NCBI GenBank assembly: GCA_006176705.1
Contig: QRFJ01000751.1
Span: 205,964-269,963, forward strand
DNA from: Cocos nucifera
Lineage: Eukaryota > Streptophyta > Magnoliopsida > Arecales > Arecaceae
Reading direction: 5' to 3'
DNA length: 64,000 bases
The translations under genes were made by a program, and so were the position numbers. Positions 10,473-23,456 of this stretch are shown here, piece after piece. Under the pieces are notes generated by a model. The model did not search any database. It was not told the origin of the DNA and worked only from the letters and a program-made list of their open reading frames with translations. Each line of letters starts with the position of its first letter. Position 1 is the first letter of the stretch.

Positions 10473-12267
10473 TTTATTCAAGATAGTGGCATTGGAAAGC
10501 AGATTAAGCTTGATGAGAAAGTCTCACAAGCAGAAAGAGCTAAGGACCAAGTGGAACCAAATCAGGTTGAGCCAATAAGAACACTACCTCCTCCACCTCG
10601 TAGATCGGAAAGAGTTTCCCGTCCCCCTGAAAGATACTTAGGTATTATTTCAGAGGATGTAGAGGAAATGTTCCTCATAGGTAATGGTGCTCATGGTGAT
10701 GATCCCAAAACCTACAACGAGGCGATATCAGATATCGACTCCGAGAAATGGCTTGAGGCAATGAAGTCAGAGATCGACTCGATGCACTCAAACCAAGTCT
10801 GGACCTTGGTAGATCCACCAGAAGGTATAGTACCTATTGGATGTAAATGGATCTTCAAGAGAAAGATTGGTGCAGATGGGAATGTGGAGACATTCAAGGC
10901 TAGACTAGGTGGCAAAAGGTTATAGTCAACGTGAAGGCATTGACTATCAGGATACCTTTTCCCCAGTAGGCTATGCTAAAATCCATCCGCACATTGCTTG
11001 CTGTTGCAGCCTATTTCGATTATGAAATATGGCAAATGGACGTGAAAACGGCATTCCTAAATGGATATCTTGAGGAAGATATCTATATGGAACAGCCACT
11101 AGGTTTCACATCCAGTGATACTGATCACAAGGTTTGCAAGCTGCAAAGGTCCATATATGGACTTAAGCAAGCATCTCGGAGCTGGAACACTCGTTTTAAT
11201 GATGTGATCAAAAAGTTTGGTTTCATCAAAAACGAAGAGGAACCATGTGTTTTCAAAAGGGTCAGTGGGAGCGCTGTTGTCTTCCTCGTATTGTACGTGG
11301 ATGACATCCTCCTTATTGGGAATGATATTCCCATGTTGACATCAGTCAAGATGTGGTTGTCTAAGGAATTCTCCATGAAAGACCTAGGTGAAGCATCCTT
11401 TATTCTAGGAATTAAGGTCTATAGGGATAGACCGAATAGGATGCTAGGACTTTCACAGAAGATGTACATAGAGGAAGTACTAAAGAGGTTTAGTATGGAA
11501 AACTCTAAGAGGGGATTAATACCCTTCAGACATGGTATTCATCTTTCCAAGAAGATGTGCCCCAGCACACCTGAGGAAATAGAACGCATGAGCAAGATCC
11601 CTTATGCTTCTGCAATAGGGAGCCTCATGTATGCCATGCTATGTACACGACCTGATATAGCCCATGCTGTGAGTGTCACAAGCAGATATCAGTCAAATCC
11701 AGGTGAAGAACACTGGACTTCTGTGAAATGTATCCTTAAGTACTTGAGAAGAACTAAGGATATGATGTTGGTCTTTGGTAATGGAGAACTCCTGGTCCAG
11801 GGATACACAGACTCGGACTTCATGTCCGATATAGATGATCGAAAGTCGACATCTGGAAGTCTGTTTGTGTGCAATGGTGGAGCTGTCAGCTGGAAGAGTT
11901 CCAAGCAAACTGTGATAGCAGATTCCACCATGGAAGCAGAATATATAGCTGCATCAGAGGCTGCAAAGGAAGCGTTCTGGTATTTGCTGCAGAAATTGGA
12001 GTAATGCCATCAGATGCCATTCCTCTTTACTGCGACAACAATGGCGCCATAGCCCTTGCTAAGGAGCCGAGGTCTCACCAGAAGTCCAAGCACATTGAGC
12101 GGCGATATCATCTCATCCGCGATTACCTTGAGAAAGGTTACGTTGAGGTCAAGAGAGTCAACTCCACAGATAATGTGGCAGACCCACTTACAAAGCCGTT
12201 GGGCCAGCAGAAGATCGAAGCCCACCTTGAGAAGATGGGACTTAGACTTGTAGCCAATTGGCTTTAG
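10473..12267 (+). pseudogene. pol: Copia reverse transcriptase and RNase H, decayed (CopA copy 1)
   Basis: After a Pro-rich linker (PPPPRRSERVSRPPERYLG, near 10587), the RT begins with the plant Copia pattern KWIFKRKIG near 10846. A one-base insertion near 10906 and a disturbed stretch at 10950-10972 break it. The frame 10973-12004 carries QMDVKTAFLNG and the catalytic YVDD at 11294-11305. RNase H follows with YTDSDF near 11803, TMEAEY near 11929 and YCDNNGA near 12029. A deletion near 11983, about 7 bases relative to the other copy, splits it into two frames. The polyprotein ends at 12267, just before the polypurine tract. Several small lesions make it non-functional. Confidence 0.85.
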
Positions 12268-12270
12268 GAC

Positions 12271-12281
12271 AAGTGGGAGAT
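12271..12281 (+). other. Polypurine tract
   Basis: AAGTGGGAGAT lies immediately upstream of the right LTR, the expected position for plus-strand priming in plant Copia elements. Confidence 0.85.
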
Positions 12282-14572
12282 TGTTAGATATATGTGCCCT
12301 AGAAGCCAGAATTGGCTGACACTTGTAATACACTTCTAGGGGCAAAATTGTAATTTTGACTATAATTAATAAATGGGTTATTTTCTATCACACATGTGTA
12401 TTTAGTGTCTGTGATACATCCTTTGAGTTAATGGTAATGATAATTCATATTTTCAAGAGTTGAAAATTTAAGACATGAATAATCATTATTAACTCATAAA
12501 TAGCTCCCGACCATAGGATCATCACGAGGATGGTGATTGATCCGGAAGGTTGGTGTACGATCGCTTCTCTTTAGTAGATGAGTCTTGAGTCTACGGTGTG
12601 GAGACACCGGAGCGAGAGTACAGGTACTCGTTAGAGAACGAGGGCACTGAGCGTGACCACCTCGAGTAGTCATTAGGGAGTCTACCTTCTCGTCAATGAC
12701 TGACTCGATGCTGCAGTAGTGTGTCTGGTTCTTTGACCTGAGATGCATCGGCAGTTCACCTTGAGGGTGTTATAGTTTGACTACACCATTACTCGGTCTC
12801 CTAGCCATATGGAACCCTGAGGTGTATGTTGGCTGTGACATGTTCATTGTAGGAACTGGATTGCATCAAGATGGGATCTATCTACCTCGGTGGTAGAGGA
12901 GTAGCCCTATGATGATCATGAGAATCAAGTCCTGAAGCCCATGGCCATGGCAGAGTGAAATAATAGAAAGAGTTTCTATTTAGATTTTCACATTGGACTC
13001 GAATCGAATGATTACATCATATGACAGAGACTAGGGTTTGACGAGTTCACCTTAACCCTAATCTGATCGGGGCTCAAGATAGAAGAACTGAATCACACAG
13101 GTAGCTGCACCAAGAGGTTCGCATTCAGCTCTGATGGGTTGCCACCATATACTGCTAGGTGTCACTGGTGGATTTTGGGAGCAATTAGAATGATTTAGAT
13201 GATCGATCATTCTAGCTGTTCGAATCAGAAGAGTTCTGATCCATCGAAAGGAGTTTCGATGATGTCGATGATAGAGATCATGACATATCCCATTACCATA
13301 CAGAACTGAACCTAACTGGGTCACACAAACAAGGGTTTGAATCTGGTGATCATCAATTGAACTAATATAGTTCAATTGATCTGAATGAGATTCAATTAGG
13401 TTCAAGGAAATCGTGCTAGCACTCGATTGAACCTAACGTTCTTCTTTTGCTATCATAAATAAGTCGTCCTGTCTGAGCCAAAGGAGTTTGTGCTCAAACA
13501 GAAGTCCTTCATTATGGTCTGACTGGAGGTTGTCCAAGTCAGAATAGGTTGTCTTATTTGTAAGACATTACCTGCCATTTTTGGTCACCTGCCATTTCTT
13601 GTTCTTTGACTTTGGTCAAAAGTCTACCTTTGACTGGTCAAACGTTGACCATTCACCCTTTGACTTTTGACCACATGTCATGCACCTATTGGAGAGCTGG
13701 TGGGGGCTTGTCCCCCTGCCAGAACCTGGCAAGGAGATGGGCGCACGCCAAGGGTGGCGTGAGCCCAAGTAAGGAGGCGCCTAGGAGTCCTTGTTGGGAC
13801 AAGGACTCCATCTCCCTTTAGGATTCCAATGAGAGTTCTTCTAAGAATCCAGTTTGACTGGTCCAAGGCACTCTCCAAGTAGGAATCCAGGGGACTCTAA
13901 TCCCACCAATCAGATTTAGATCTGATTTCACAAAGGGTTGTGATTGGTTGGGAGGAAGATGACTTGGATCACGCTTAGTCTATATAAGAGACCCAGCGCC
14001 CAAGTGAAAAAATAATAATGAATAATCAAGAAGCAATCTTCCCACGCCCCAAGGCTGCCTCTCTCCCCTTTCTCCACGCCATACTCTCTTCTCCCCTTGC
14101 TCTCCACGTCCAAAAGTGTTTTGGATTTGGATTGGTGCGATTTAGATCAAGAAAAGGAGATCAAAAGCAAGAAGGCTGCGCTGCTGCGAAGAACGACTGC
14201 AGATCTTCAAAAGGAGTTTTGAAGATCCTCCAGATCAGATCCAGATCTGATTTTTGGAGGCGTGATAGAGAAGAAGAGGATCTCCAGATCCAGCCCGAGT
14301 GGATACCGGTAGAGGCCAGGCGCTTGCGTGGCTTGATCCAGAACCTTCCGCTGCAAACAGGATCATCAACAGGGTAATAGGATTACCCTATTCAGGTAAA
14401 TTGAATGTGATTTAATTTATCCTTTTCATTTAATTTTTATTAAATATAATAAGAATCAGATCTGAAGCATCCCTGATCTGATACAGATCTAAGAGAAAAA
14501 ATTTTTGAAATATATCTCTTGATCTGATCAGATCTGAACGAACCTGGTCAGGGAAATCAGGATTTCCCTTCA
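12282..14572 (+). repeat. CopA LTR, subtype b, complete
   Basis: This 2291-base LTR runs from TGTTAGATATATG to CCCTTCA and is nearly identical to 53125-55412. W-box cluster, hairpin, palindrome and TATA box are all present. The next five bases, TTCTA (14573-14577), are the candidate right target-site duplication; its partner is off the window or lost. Confidence 0.92.
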
Positions 14573-17500
14573 TTCTAATTCAGAGGTTAAACAAAAGGAA
14601 TACATAATGTTTGTGAGATAGGGAATCTTTGATTGAGGGAGCTTTATTCCTATCAGGTTCTTTTGCGATAAGATTTTGAAATCATCTATATAGGTTTGTG
14701 ATCCAATTTTAAAGATGAGAGTCATATAAATATTTTGCTGAAGGTAATTTTTAATGAGATCTTTGTAAAGATTTACAGAATAGTCAAGATACCTATGGAG
14801 TTCATGTAATTGATTCTTGTTTAGAATTTTATCTTCTACTTGAATATTTACTTAAAAAGATTTTATAGTTGTCTCAGGTATTATAAGTCAATTTTTTATT
14901 ATCTTCCTAAAGAGGAACAGTAGATTCTTCCAATGTGATTCATTATAAATATATATTATTGAGAAGTGAGAATGAGGTAGAAGAATCTGAATTAGATTAC
15001 AACTTAATATCCCATAATCTTTTGAATAACATCGGGCTCCTTTAATTCCTTTTATTATCTTTTTTCTGCTTGGAGTTCGATATTTTATCCATTATAATAG
15101 TTTATATAAAGATTTAAGATCATCTACTAGTCTTAGACTCTTCCTTCTTCTTTTGTGCTATTTTTTCTTGCTTAGAGTCTCTAGTTATAAGAGATAATTC
15201 ATTAAAGTATTTTTCTACAACTGCTTTTCTTCGCTGGTTGAAGAGAGACTCTTCATGACAGAATTTAGATACTCCCTTTTCATTAATTTGTGAAGTTTCT
15301 ACTATTTCTTCAGTAGAGTCTTCCTCAAATAACCTTAGCTCTTTTTTGGGTAAGGTTATCCTATTTTCTATTAGGGATTGTTCCCTAAATAGTTTTTCTA
15401 GAGAATCATAAGCATCACCAAGATTGGAAGATTCATCAAAAGAATATCTTTCAGGAATATCTATTTTACAATCTGAATGATCCAAGTTGCCCAAAGATTC
15501 TTCCAAATTGGTATTTATTAAGGTCACTCGTTCCTCTCTAGAATGGCATTGATTCATCAAAAGATATTCAATTTCTTTAGTATTCTTTCTTGGATAAGTC
15601 CTCGAATATCTCATCAAAGGAGCTGTTTCTATTTTGTATTTAGGAATTTTTCTAGCTCTTTTATCAAAACACTTCTTTTTGAATTTTTTTATGGAATTTA
15701 GGATAAAATTTATTTGGTAGGAGTCTATTTTGATAGCAGAGATTATCAAATTTTATTCTTCTAAGTATTTTATCCTGACTCAAATAATCATTAAAAAGTT
15801 TAGATCCAACAATCCTGATGTAATGAGGAATTCTACAATTAAAATCAATGCTACCAAGGCCTACATTCTTTATGCTAGGTCTAATCAAATATGAGAATAA
15901 AGGTGATAGTTTGCAAATAAGCTTTTGATCTAGATCTAAAGAAATCCTAACTATACAAATGTTAAGATCTATCCTAAGACTAATTCTATATATTTGTATG
16001 ATATTTACAATAATTACAAAATCTAAAGGATAATCTAGGTAATGGCTTCTATTAGATTTTCTTTTAATAGCATTTAGAATTTCATTCTTTTGATAGTCAG
16101 TGAGATGGTAATCCCACCAACTCCTCAATTATCACCAAAGGAATGATGCTATCTCCATTGTCTCCTTTGAATCATTATAAATCTTATCAGAATTTGAATT
16201 TAATATCTCTTTATTTTCAGCAAATTCCTCAAGATTTTGATTGAACTCAATGGTGGATGTAGTATCATGAGTTATATCTTCTGATTGTAGATCCACCTGG
16301 TTAAAGCTAGGACAATGGTTTTCTAGGCTGGGAGTCTGTACCATTAGATTATTCCTAAAGATTTGGTTAGTTCTATTCCTAACATTATTTACAAGGTCAC
16401 CTAAGACTAAATTTCTATTATTTTCTTCAGATTTTTTAGATAATACTTTGTCAGACTTCTCTGAAGAATAGCCTTCTCTTTCTACAGAGATATAGGATTT
16501 TCTATAGGGCTCTGAAAGTTTAGAAGGCTTAGAACCTTTTATTTTATAATTTTTTCTAATTTATATAGATTTTTTCAAAGATAAAGCAGACTTTCTTAAA
16601 GCTAAAAGACCTAATTTAGCCTCAGTAGAATGCACTACCTTACCTTCATTTTTTCTAATTATTTTATTGGACTCTAAAGATTATAAGGGGATAGACTCTA
16701 TAGATGGGACTGACTCTATGGTTGGGACTGACTCTATCAACTTAGACTCTAATTTATTTAACTCTTGAAATACATATCTAATAATAGATCCAAGTTCGAC
16801 TCCTAATTCTAGCTCATGAGAATCAATAGTAGGAGAAGCAAGTTCAAGAGGAAGTTTATTGATTTTTTCTTGGTAAGTATACCTTTTTTTAATTGGAAGA
16901 TGTTCAATAAAAATTTTATCAGAACAATCAGACTCCTCCAACTGCAATTCTACTAAATCAAGGGCAAGGTTAGAGAAGCTTTCTTGCCTCTCAACCTGAA
17001 TCAAGGGCAAGATCTACCTTAATAGTATCTTCTATCTTATGGGTAGCCACTTTAGAAAGACTGGCTTCTACGCTAGGGCTACCTAATTCTCCTTCAATCT
17101 TAGTTGAGTTTAAAGGATGAACAGGTCTCTTCGCTAGACTACCATCAATCTTCTAAGACTAAAAAAGCAAGTCAATTTTTAATGTCTGAACTTCCGACTT
17201 AACTTTTTCAAGACCCTTAGGATAATATTGATCAAACCAGCCAAAGAAGAGAATATGTCTCTCTTCAGCCCTCATTTGGCTGAACCAGACTTTCTTAATA
17301 AAGTCTCTCTATATTTTATCATGAGAGCTAAAAAACTACTTTTTATGATATTCTTCATATTCAAAATCTTTTTTAAGTAGTTCTTTATTAATCTGGAACT
17401 AAGCAATCTCAAGATCAGGCAGATAAGGTCTATCAACATTATGAGCTATTTTTATAATTTTTATTTTTATATTACTAGAAGGATCATCATAAGTATCTAG

Positions 17501-17946
17501 AGTAGTTATTATCTCATACTTATCTAAACTATTTTTTAACTCCTCTATAGTTACAAAATATGATTTTTCTATAATCATTGTCCTTAAAAAGAAAGGTTAC
17601 TCACCATCCTTAGGCCAAGTCATGCAAGCAAAAAAAGATTGGTTGATACCAACCATACCTCACCCTCACAAGATACCAGCCATACCTTACCCTCACAAAT
17701 CTACGACTTACTGACCCTAGACACATGCCTGTCCATCGGCTTAATCAAATGGGTTCGTACAACATAGTGACTAAATAGATGAGAAATGAAGCTATGGAAA
17801 TAAGTCTGTGATGAAAACCTCCACATAATCTAAATGAATAGATGAGAAATGAAGTTGTGGGAACAAATCTGCTACAAAAATCTTTGTATAATTAGACACC
17901 AATCCCTTCCCCCCAGCACAAAAAAGAACAAGGCTCTGATACCAGA
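14573..17946 (-). pseudogene. M internal copy 1: broken gag-like polyprotein
   Basis: Read on the - strand from 17930 leftward, this repeats the internal at 21755-25068 with many substitutions and stops. Open pieces are 17010-16681 (acidic, Ser/Glu-rich), 16344-16132, 16128-15664 (starts MRSWWDYHLTD, then a hydrophobic RISLRIDLNICIVRI block) and 15749-15120 (Lys/Glu-rich, ends KKKEESKTSR). The WWD-containing segment resembles the capsid-like part of some plant retroelement polyproteins, but I cannot name the family. It ends where CopA is inserted. It was probably one long frame once, because the pieces line up with pieces of copy 2. Confidence 0.6.
17933..17944 (-). other. Primer-binding site of M, - strand
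   Basis: GCTCTGATACCA is the reverse complement of TGGTATCAGAGC. It sits two bases from the LTR that begins at 17947 on the + strand, fixing both the orientation of M and its tRNA-Met type priming. Confidence 0.85.
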
Positions 17947-20203
17947 TGATCCGAGCCCTCCAAGAGGCAACCTCAAATCTAGAGCGATACGAAGATCCGT
18001 CATATCAACTTACATTGTGCAACCAAACTGGAAACACCAGATTCGAAAGGTATAAGGTAGACAAAATGTCTCTTACTAACAACTGAGGCCAAAAATCAAT
18101 TATGCCACACTAGAGGACGAATTTCAAAGTATACAATACTACCCATGTACGTATACAATACAGCCCAAAATTCAGGAATGAAAGTGCAAATTGGACATTT
18201 ATAATAAAAGAAGAAGACAACAGCCTAAGATAAAGTAAATAGATAATAACTATGACAACTTAAAATGTCCATCGGATAGATAGGATGGACATACACTAAA
18301 GATAGGCAAACTATGCAGATTAAAAAAAAAAGTACCTAGACAAGCATGCAGACAGATGACCTAATAAGAAAATTTTTTATATTTTTTTAGATTTAAAATA
18401 AACTAACAACTAAATATTTTTATTTTTTTGATATAAAACAAACCAAAAATTGATATAGAACCTAATACCAGAACTGACTAATATTTTTTACTTTTTTTTG
18501 AAATAAACTTAAAACAAAACATAAGCACAAATTAAATAAACATATAGCAACAACTAACTATAAACCAACAGTTAATATAAATAATTAAAAACTTAACAGT
18601 TAGTATAAATAATTAAATAAACTAACTACTAGTATACTACTCAATAGTTAATATAAATAGTTACTATCAAAGCATAGTAGACAGTAGTTAATTGATAAAT
18701 AGTTAATACCCAGCACTGGTAATTGCACAGTTGTTTATAATGCAATCGAGATACTGAGGGTACGAGGAGGTATTTGGGTTATTTATCCTGACAGCATGGT
18801 TGTTTACAATGCAGCCTCTACCAGCCTTAGGGTTGGTTTACCCTTCAAGATTGACTACTACTTTACAGAGCAACCCCATGTAGTACTTGGATGGTTTTCA
18901 TCATACGACGGTACCCCTGTTTATAATACTGGATAGTAGTTTCTATAGCAGTACTATTATATCTGCTCCAATATTGAGCAGTGGTTTCTGCAATAGTACC
19001 GAGCTATAGTGCTGAATAGAACTATGAACAGTAACTATGAATAATAATAATGAATAGTAACTATGAATAGTAACTATGAATAGTAATTAAGAACTAATTA
19101 TGAAGAAAAGCATACTTTATTTACATAGAAGTACTTACATTAGTGCTGAAGAAAGCTTAAAAGCACATCATACAAGCTTAAACAAACTTATTTACATACC
19201 AGATATGCCAAGCACGCTTAATACATGCTAATCATACTCTAAACATACTTACATATTTACAAGAGAGCTTTGATAAGAGTTTTTTCTTAGAAGAAGAAGA
19301 TGAATAGTAGAAGGAAAGAGAAATAAAGATGGAATGAAGAAGTGAAGGAAAGGGCTAATGAAGAGGAGAGGAGAAGGTTCTCTAGAAGAGAATGATGTGG
19401 AAGAAAGAGAGGGAGTTTTGATGTATTTATAGGTGGAAAAAGTGATGGAGTGGAGGGTTATGTAGAGATTATGTGGTGGAGGACATCTATATGGTAAGGG
19501 ACAAACTGGATGTCAAAGTGGAGAAGTGGAGAATATGAGAGAAGAAGATGAGGAGATAATGAAAGAAGAAGATGAGAAGAAGTGATGAAGAAAAGATGAG
19601 AAGGAAAGATAAGAAGGAAAGAAGAAGGAAGGAGAAGAGAGGAAAGAGGAAGGAAGAAGAAAGAAAAGCTCTACCTTAGCTTTGGAAGGTAGCAAAAGAG
19701 AGAAGAGAAGCGACTCAAAACTCTCTAGGTGGAGCCTTCCCGCTCTCGAACACATAGGCTATCGACCGCTCACTCCACCTCCTCTTCTAGCTGAAGCCCT
19801 TCCCCTTTGTTTATAGATGAGAAAGGAACAATGCAGACTTTACTTGGTTTGGAGTCCGCAGATTTGAAGCTGAATGAAGTCCGGATCTGTAGCTATCTTT
19901 TTCTATTGTTGTACTATTAGAAATCTTCATGTAGATAGTTATGCATCACTTCAAGAGTACTATAGGGAATCTTCTTATAGATCATCATACGTCACTTCAA
20001 GATTACTGTAGGCCTTTGCTTGTCATTTTTTGAAATTCTTTTGTGGTCTGATTGATAGCTTTTATCGATCATAGATTATTTATCTACTGAGTAGTAGTGA
20101 TCTTTTTTTTTTTTGGCCGTTATGAGAGGTAAATAGATTTTGAAAGTAGTACCTGCAAGAAAATATTCTACCAAAGTTTTGGTAGAGGGTTAGTAAGAAA
20201 ATA
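17947..20203 (-). repeat. M LTR, left copy
   Basis: The direct repeat partner is 25069-27195. On the + strand it begins TGATCCGAGCCC and ends near AGAAAATA, followed by a long CT run that is a purine tract on the - strand. It includes about five copies of a 13-base unit (AACTATGAATAGT-like, 19020-19090) and a purine-rich stretch (19300-19680). The two M LTRs differ at many sites, so M is older than CopA. The open frame at 19513-19755 is low-complexity and is not called. Confidence 0.75.
19020..19095. repeat. 13-base tandem repeat in M LTR
   Basis: About five imperfect copies of AACTATGAATAGT are present. The same array is at 26105-26180 in the other LTR. Confidence 0.7.
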
Positions 20204-20309
20204 TTTTTCTTTTTCTTTTTCTCTTTCTCTCTCTCTTTTTTTTTATTTTATCTCTCAACCTTGAGGGTTGAGTTCAGAAGATGCCAAGTCTTTGAGAAAT
20301 ATCATCAAG

Positions 20310-20987
20310 CTAGTCCTCATATCTTCTTGAGTTTGAATACTTAGGGTTGATATTGTGCTCAAGAGAGTAAGGGATCCAATTGGAGAGAGAAAAAGGCACC
20401 CAATCTTGCTCTAGGATAACTCTTGATAGTTTATTTCTAACTTTCTCTGGATAATTTTTTGAATCTAGTAGAACATTCCAGGTGCCTTCCTTTTCAGGGA
20501 AAGCTATAGGAAATTCTATAGTTACCCATATCCTTCCATCTATCCAACATCTTCTTCTTTGAAATTTATCTGCTAGCCAATAGACTTTAATATAATTGGC
20601 AACTAAATAATCTTCAGTGTCAAAATTTTCTACAACTATGCTGAGTTGATCTTCATCGATAGTGAAATCATATTCTCTTTCTGTAAATGAAGTAATGTAA
20701 TAGATTTGAAAAGGATGAACGACTTCACCTACTTTTCTTTCTTCAATTCTACTATAAATCATTATCAGCAGTCGATCCTTTTTTATTTGTTTTAAAACAA
20801 TGGAAACCACTTCTGGAAAAATATCCATAGGTTGAGAATAGTCAATGGTGGCTGACTTGACTAATCCTTTATAAAGAGCTTTGGTCATTGACCTAGAGGT
20901 ATTAATATTGATGTTTGGAATCAAGAGTTTAGGCCAACACCAATTAATTATGAGATATGAACGAAGCTCTTTGAATATTTCTTTCAC
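20310..20987 (-). CDS. M distal open frame, unknown function
   Basis: This is a 225-codon open frame, the last coding piece before the purine tract and 3' LTR. It is rich in Trp and aromatic residues (CWPKLL, YWLADKFQRRRCWIDGRIWVTIEF, DWVPFSLSNWIPYSLEHN) and looks globular rather than low-complexity. A diverged relative can be followed at 30108-30600 in the third internal. I see no RT, integrase or protease motif. It could be the C-terminal part of the M polyprotein or a separate gene. The start (Met at 20987) is uncertain because the frame may continue upstream through stops. Confidence 0.45.
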   Translation of the reverse strand: MKEIFKELRSYLIINWCWPKLLIPNININTSRSMTKALYKGLVKSATIDYSQPMDIFPEVVSIVLKQIKKDRLLIMIYSRIEERKVGEVVHPFQIYYITSFTEREYDFTIDEDQLSIVVENFDTEDYLVANYIKVYWLADKFQRRRCWIDGRIWVTIEFPIAFPEKEGTWNVLLDSKNYPEKVRNKLSRVILEQDWVPFSLSNWIPYSLEHNINPKYSNSRRYED

Positions 20988-21273
20988 TTCATTTGGCTGG
21001 ATTATTTTGTCTAAAATGATGCTCTATAATTCTGGGGTTAAAACTTCTTGAGCCTTTTGCCAGTAGTCAAGCCTTTTGATCCCGTCTTTTGATGGCACCT
21101 TTGTTGGTTCTTTAATGAACTTAAAGATGATCTATTTTCGTGGTTCTTGTGGAAAAGTAGAGGATGAATATTGAAGGCTTTTACCTTTATTCCGACTTGC
21201 TCTGGATAATCTTCTTTCCTAATTATGGACATTCTCGAGTTAATTCCCTGTTAAAAGATAATAGTGTTAGTTT

Positions 21274-21813
21274 TTAAGATAATGTAGTATCTTTATAAGG
21301 TTGGATTAGCTTATAAAGAGGGATATTATGAGGTTCTAAGGTTAGAACCCTTTTTGCCATTTCACAATAGTTAGGCTTTTCTAGCTTAACCATTGGTGGC
21401 TTTCCTTCTAGATCACAAAGGTCATAGTGAGTGATCCAATTGGAAGAGATCTTTGTTGATCTTTCCTTGGCAATTTTGACATTTTCTTTTATTTGTCTGA
21501 AAGTATTTTCTATTTTGACCATATAATCTACCAGCGAATTATGAAACCAACAAAAACCTTTCTTCTAGAAAGGTGCAAATGATTGCCATATCCCTTTGAT
21601 TAGGGAAAAGCTTTCAAGGAAAAATTTTGAATTGAGGAAGGGAAGACATTTATGCCTAGCATTTAAAATAACATCTTTATTAAAAATATAGGAATGTGGG
21701 ATATATTCTTTTACTAGATCATTGTCAAGAGTTTCAAAAGATAGATTAATGGGTGATAAGGTTTTGAAATCATCTATATAGGTTTGTGATCCAGTTTTAA
21801 AGATGAGAGTCAT
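21274..21813 (-). pseudogene. M polyprotein, distal fragments (copy 2)
   Basis: Two pieces (21813-21565 and 21522-21274, 82 codons each) are separated by a stop. The first begins MTLIFKTGSQTYIDDF and matches 14735-14660 in copy 1; the second contains NWITHYDLCDLEGKPPMVKL. No known family is recognised. They were probably part of the same long frame as the upstream fragments. Confidence 0.45.
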
Positions 21814-22380
21814 ATAAATATTTTGCTGAAGGTAATTGTTAATGAGATCTTTGTAAAGATTTGCAGAATAGTCAAGTTACCTTCGGAGTTCATGTAATTG
21901 ATTCTTGCTTAGAAACCTTTTAGCTAATTCCATTACCTTTTCTAAAGGAAGAATTTTATCTTCTACTTGAATATTTACTTGAAAATATTTTATAGTTGTC
22001 TCAGGTATTATAAGTTCATTTTTTATTATCTTCCTAAAAAGGAACAGTCGATTCTTCCAATGTAATTCATTATATATTATTGAGAAGTGAGAATGAGGTA
22101 GAAGAATCTGAACTAGATTACAACTTAATATCCCACAATATTTTGAATAACACCAGGCTTCTTTGATTCCTTTTATTATCTTTTCTCTACATGGAGTTCG
22201 ATATTTTATCCATTGTAATAGTTTATTTAAAGATTTAAGATCATCTACTAGTCTTAGACTCTTCTTTCTTCTTTTGTGCCATTTTTTTCCTTGCTTAGAG
22301 TCTCTAGTTATAAGAAATAATTCATTAAAGTATTTTACTTCAACTGCTCTTCTTAGTTGGTTGAAGAGAGACTCTTCATG

Positions 22381-22698
22381 CTAGAATTCAGATACTACCT
22401 TTATATTATTTAGTAAAGCTTTTCCTTCAGAATTCCTAGTGGCTTCTAGGACAATATAGGGTTTAGCTTCTACTTTTTCTTTAGTAGAGTCTTCCTCAAG
22501 TAACCTTAGCACTTTTTTTGGTAAGGTTATCCTATTTTCTATTAGGGATGGTTCTCTAAATAGATTTTCTAGAGAATCACAAGCATCACCAAGATTGGAA
22601 GATTCATCAAAAGAATATCTTTCAAGAATGTCTGTTTTATAATCTGAATGATCCAAGTTGTCCAAAGAATCTTTCAAATTGGTATTTATTAAGGTCAC
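22381..22698 (-). pseudogene. M polyprotein, middle fragment (copy 2)
   Basis: The 105-codon piece matches residues of 15749-15120 in copy 1 (shared ERYSFDESSNLGDA and ENRITLPKK). It is acidic and Lys-rich with no recognised domain. Between it and 23457 the counterpart of the copy 1 WWD/hydrophobic block (16128-15664) can be followed in broken frames. Copy 1 differs just after the shared block, suggesting an indel or local replacement. Confidence 0.5.
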
Positions 22699-23456
22699 TC
22701 AATCCTCTCCAGAATGGCATTGGTTCATCAAAAGATATTGATTTCTTTAGTATTCTTTCTTGGATATGTCCTTGAATATCTCTTCAAAAGAGCTGTTTCC
22801 ATCTTGTCTTCAGGAATCTTACTATGTCTTTTATCGAAATACTTTTTTTTAGATTTTTTGAAAGACTTAGGATAAGATTTATTTGGTAAAAGTCTATAGC
22901 AGAGATTATCAAATTTTATTCTTCTAAGTATTCTCTGCTAACTCAAATAATCATCAATTAGATCAGATCTTATAATCCTAATATAACGAGAAACTCTACA
23001 ATTGAAATCGATGCTACCAAAACCTTCATTCTTTACACTAGGTCTAATTAAATCTGAGAATAAAGGGGGTAGTTTACAAATCAGCACTTGATTTGGATCT
23101 GAAGATATCCTAACTATACAAAAATTAGAATCTATCCTAAGACTAATTCTATATGTTTGTATAATATTTATAATAATTACAAAATCTAAAGGATAATCTA
23201 AGTAATGGCTTCTATTAGATTTCCTTTTGATAGCATCTAGAATCTCATTCTTTTAATAGTCTGTGAAATGGTAATCCTACCAACTCTTGAATTATCTCCA
23301 AAGAAATGATGCTATCTTCATTGTCTCCTCTAAATCATTATAAATCTTGTTAGAATTTGAATTTAATATCTCTTTATTTTCAGCAAATTCCTCAAGATTC
23401 TAATTGAATTCAATGGCAGATCTAATATCAAAGATGTCTTCCGAATGCAAATCTAC

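Larger units (their letters stand above)
1..14572 (+). mobile_element. CopA: tandem chain of Copia LTR elements (4 LTRs, 3 internals)
   Basis: Four copies of one LTR of about 2.3 kb lie in direct order, ending at 1082, 4781, 7801 and 14572, with internal regions between them. Each LTR starts TGTTAGATATATG and ends CCCTTCA. A tRNA-Met type primer site follows the first two LTRs and a polypurine tract precedes the last. Only the third internal codes for gag-pol. The chain continues left of the window, so its left target site is not visible. Such LTR-internal-LTR chains are usually explained by unequal recombination or by insertion of one copy into another; assembly error around the N gap is also possible. 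Confidence 0.85.

Noticed and set aside
14573..14577. TTCTA as a shared target duplication of CopA and Gypsy (also at 30650-30654)
   Set aside because: The two sites flank different elements; a five-base match at two places is likely chance.
19513..19755. An 80-codon Ser/Phe-rich frame in the M LTR
   Set aside because: Low-complexity purine/pyrimidine tract; not kept open in the other LTR.
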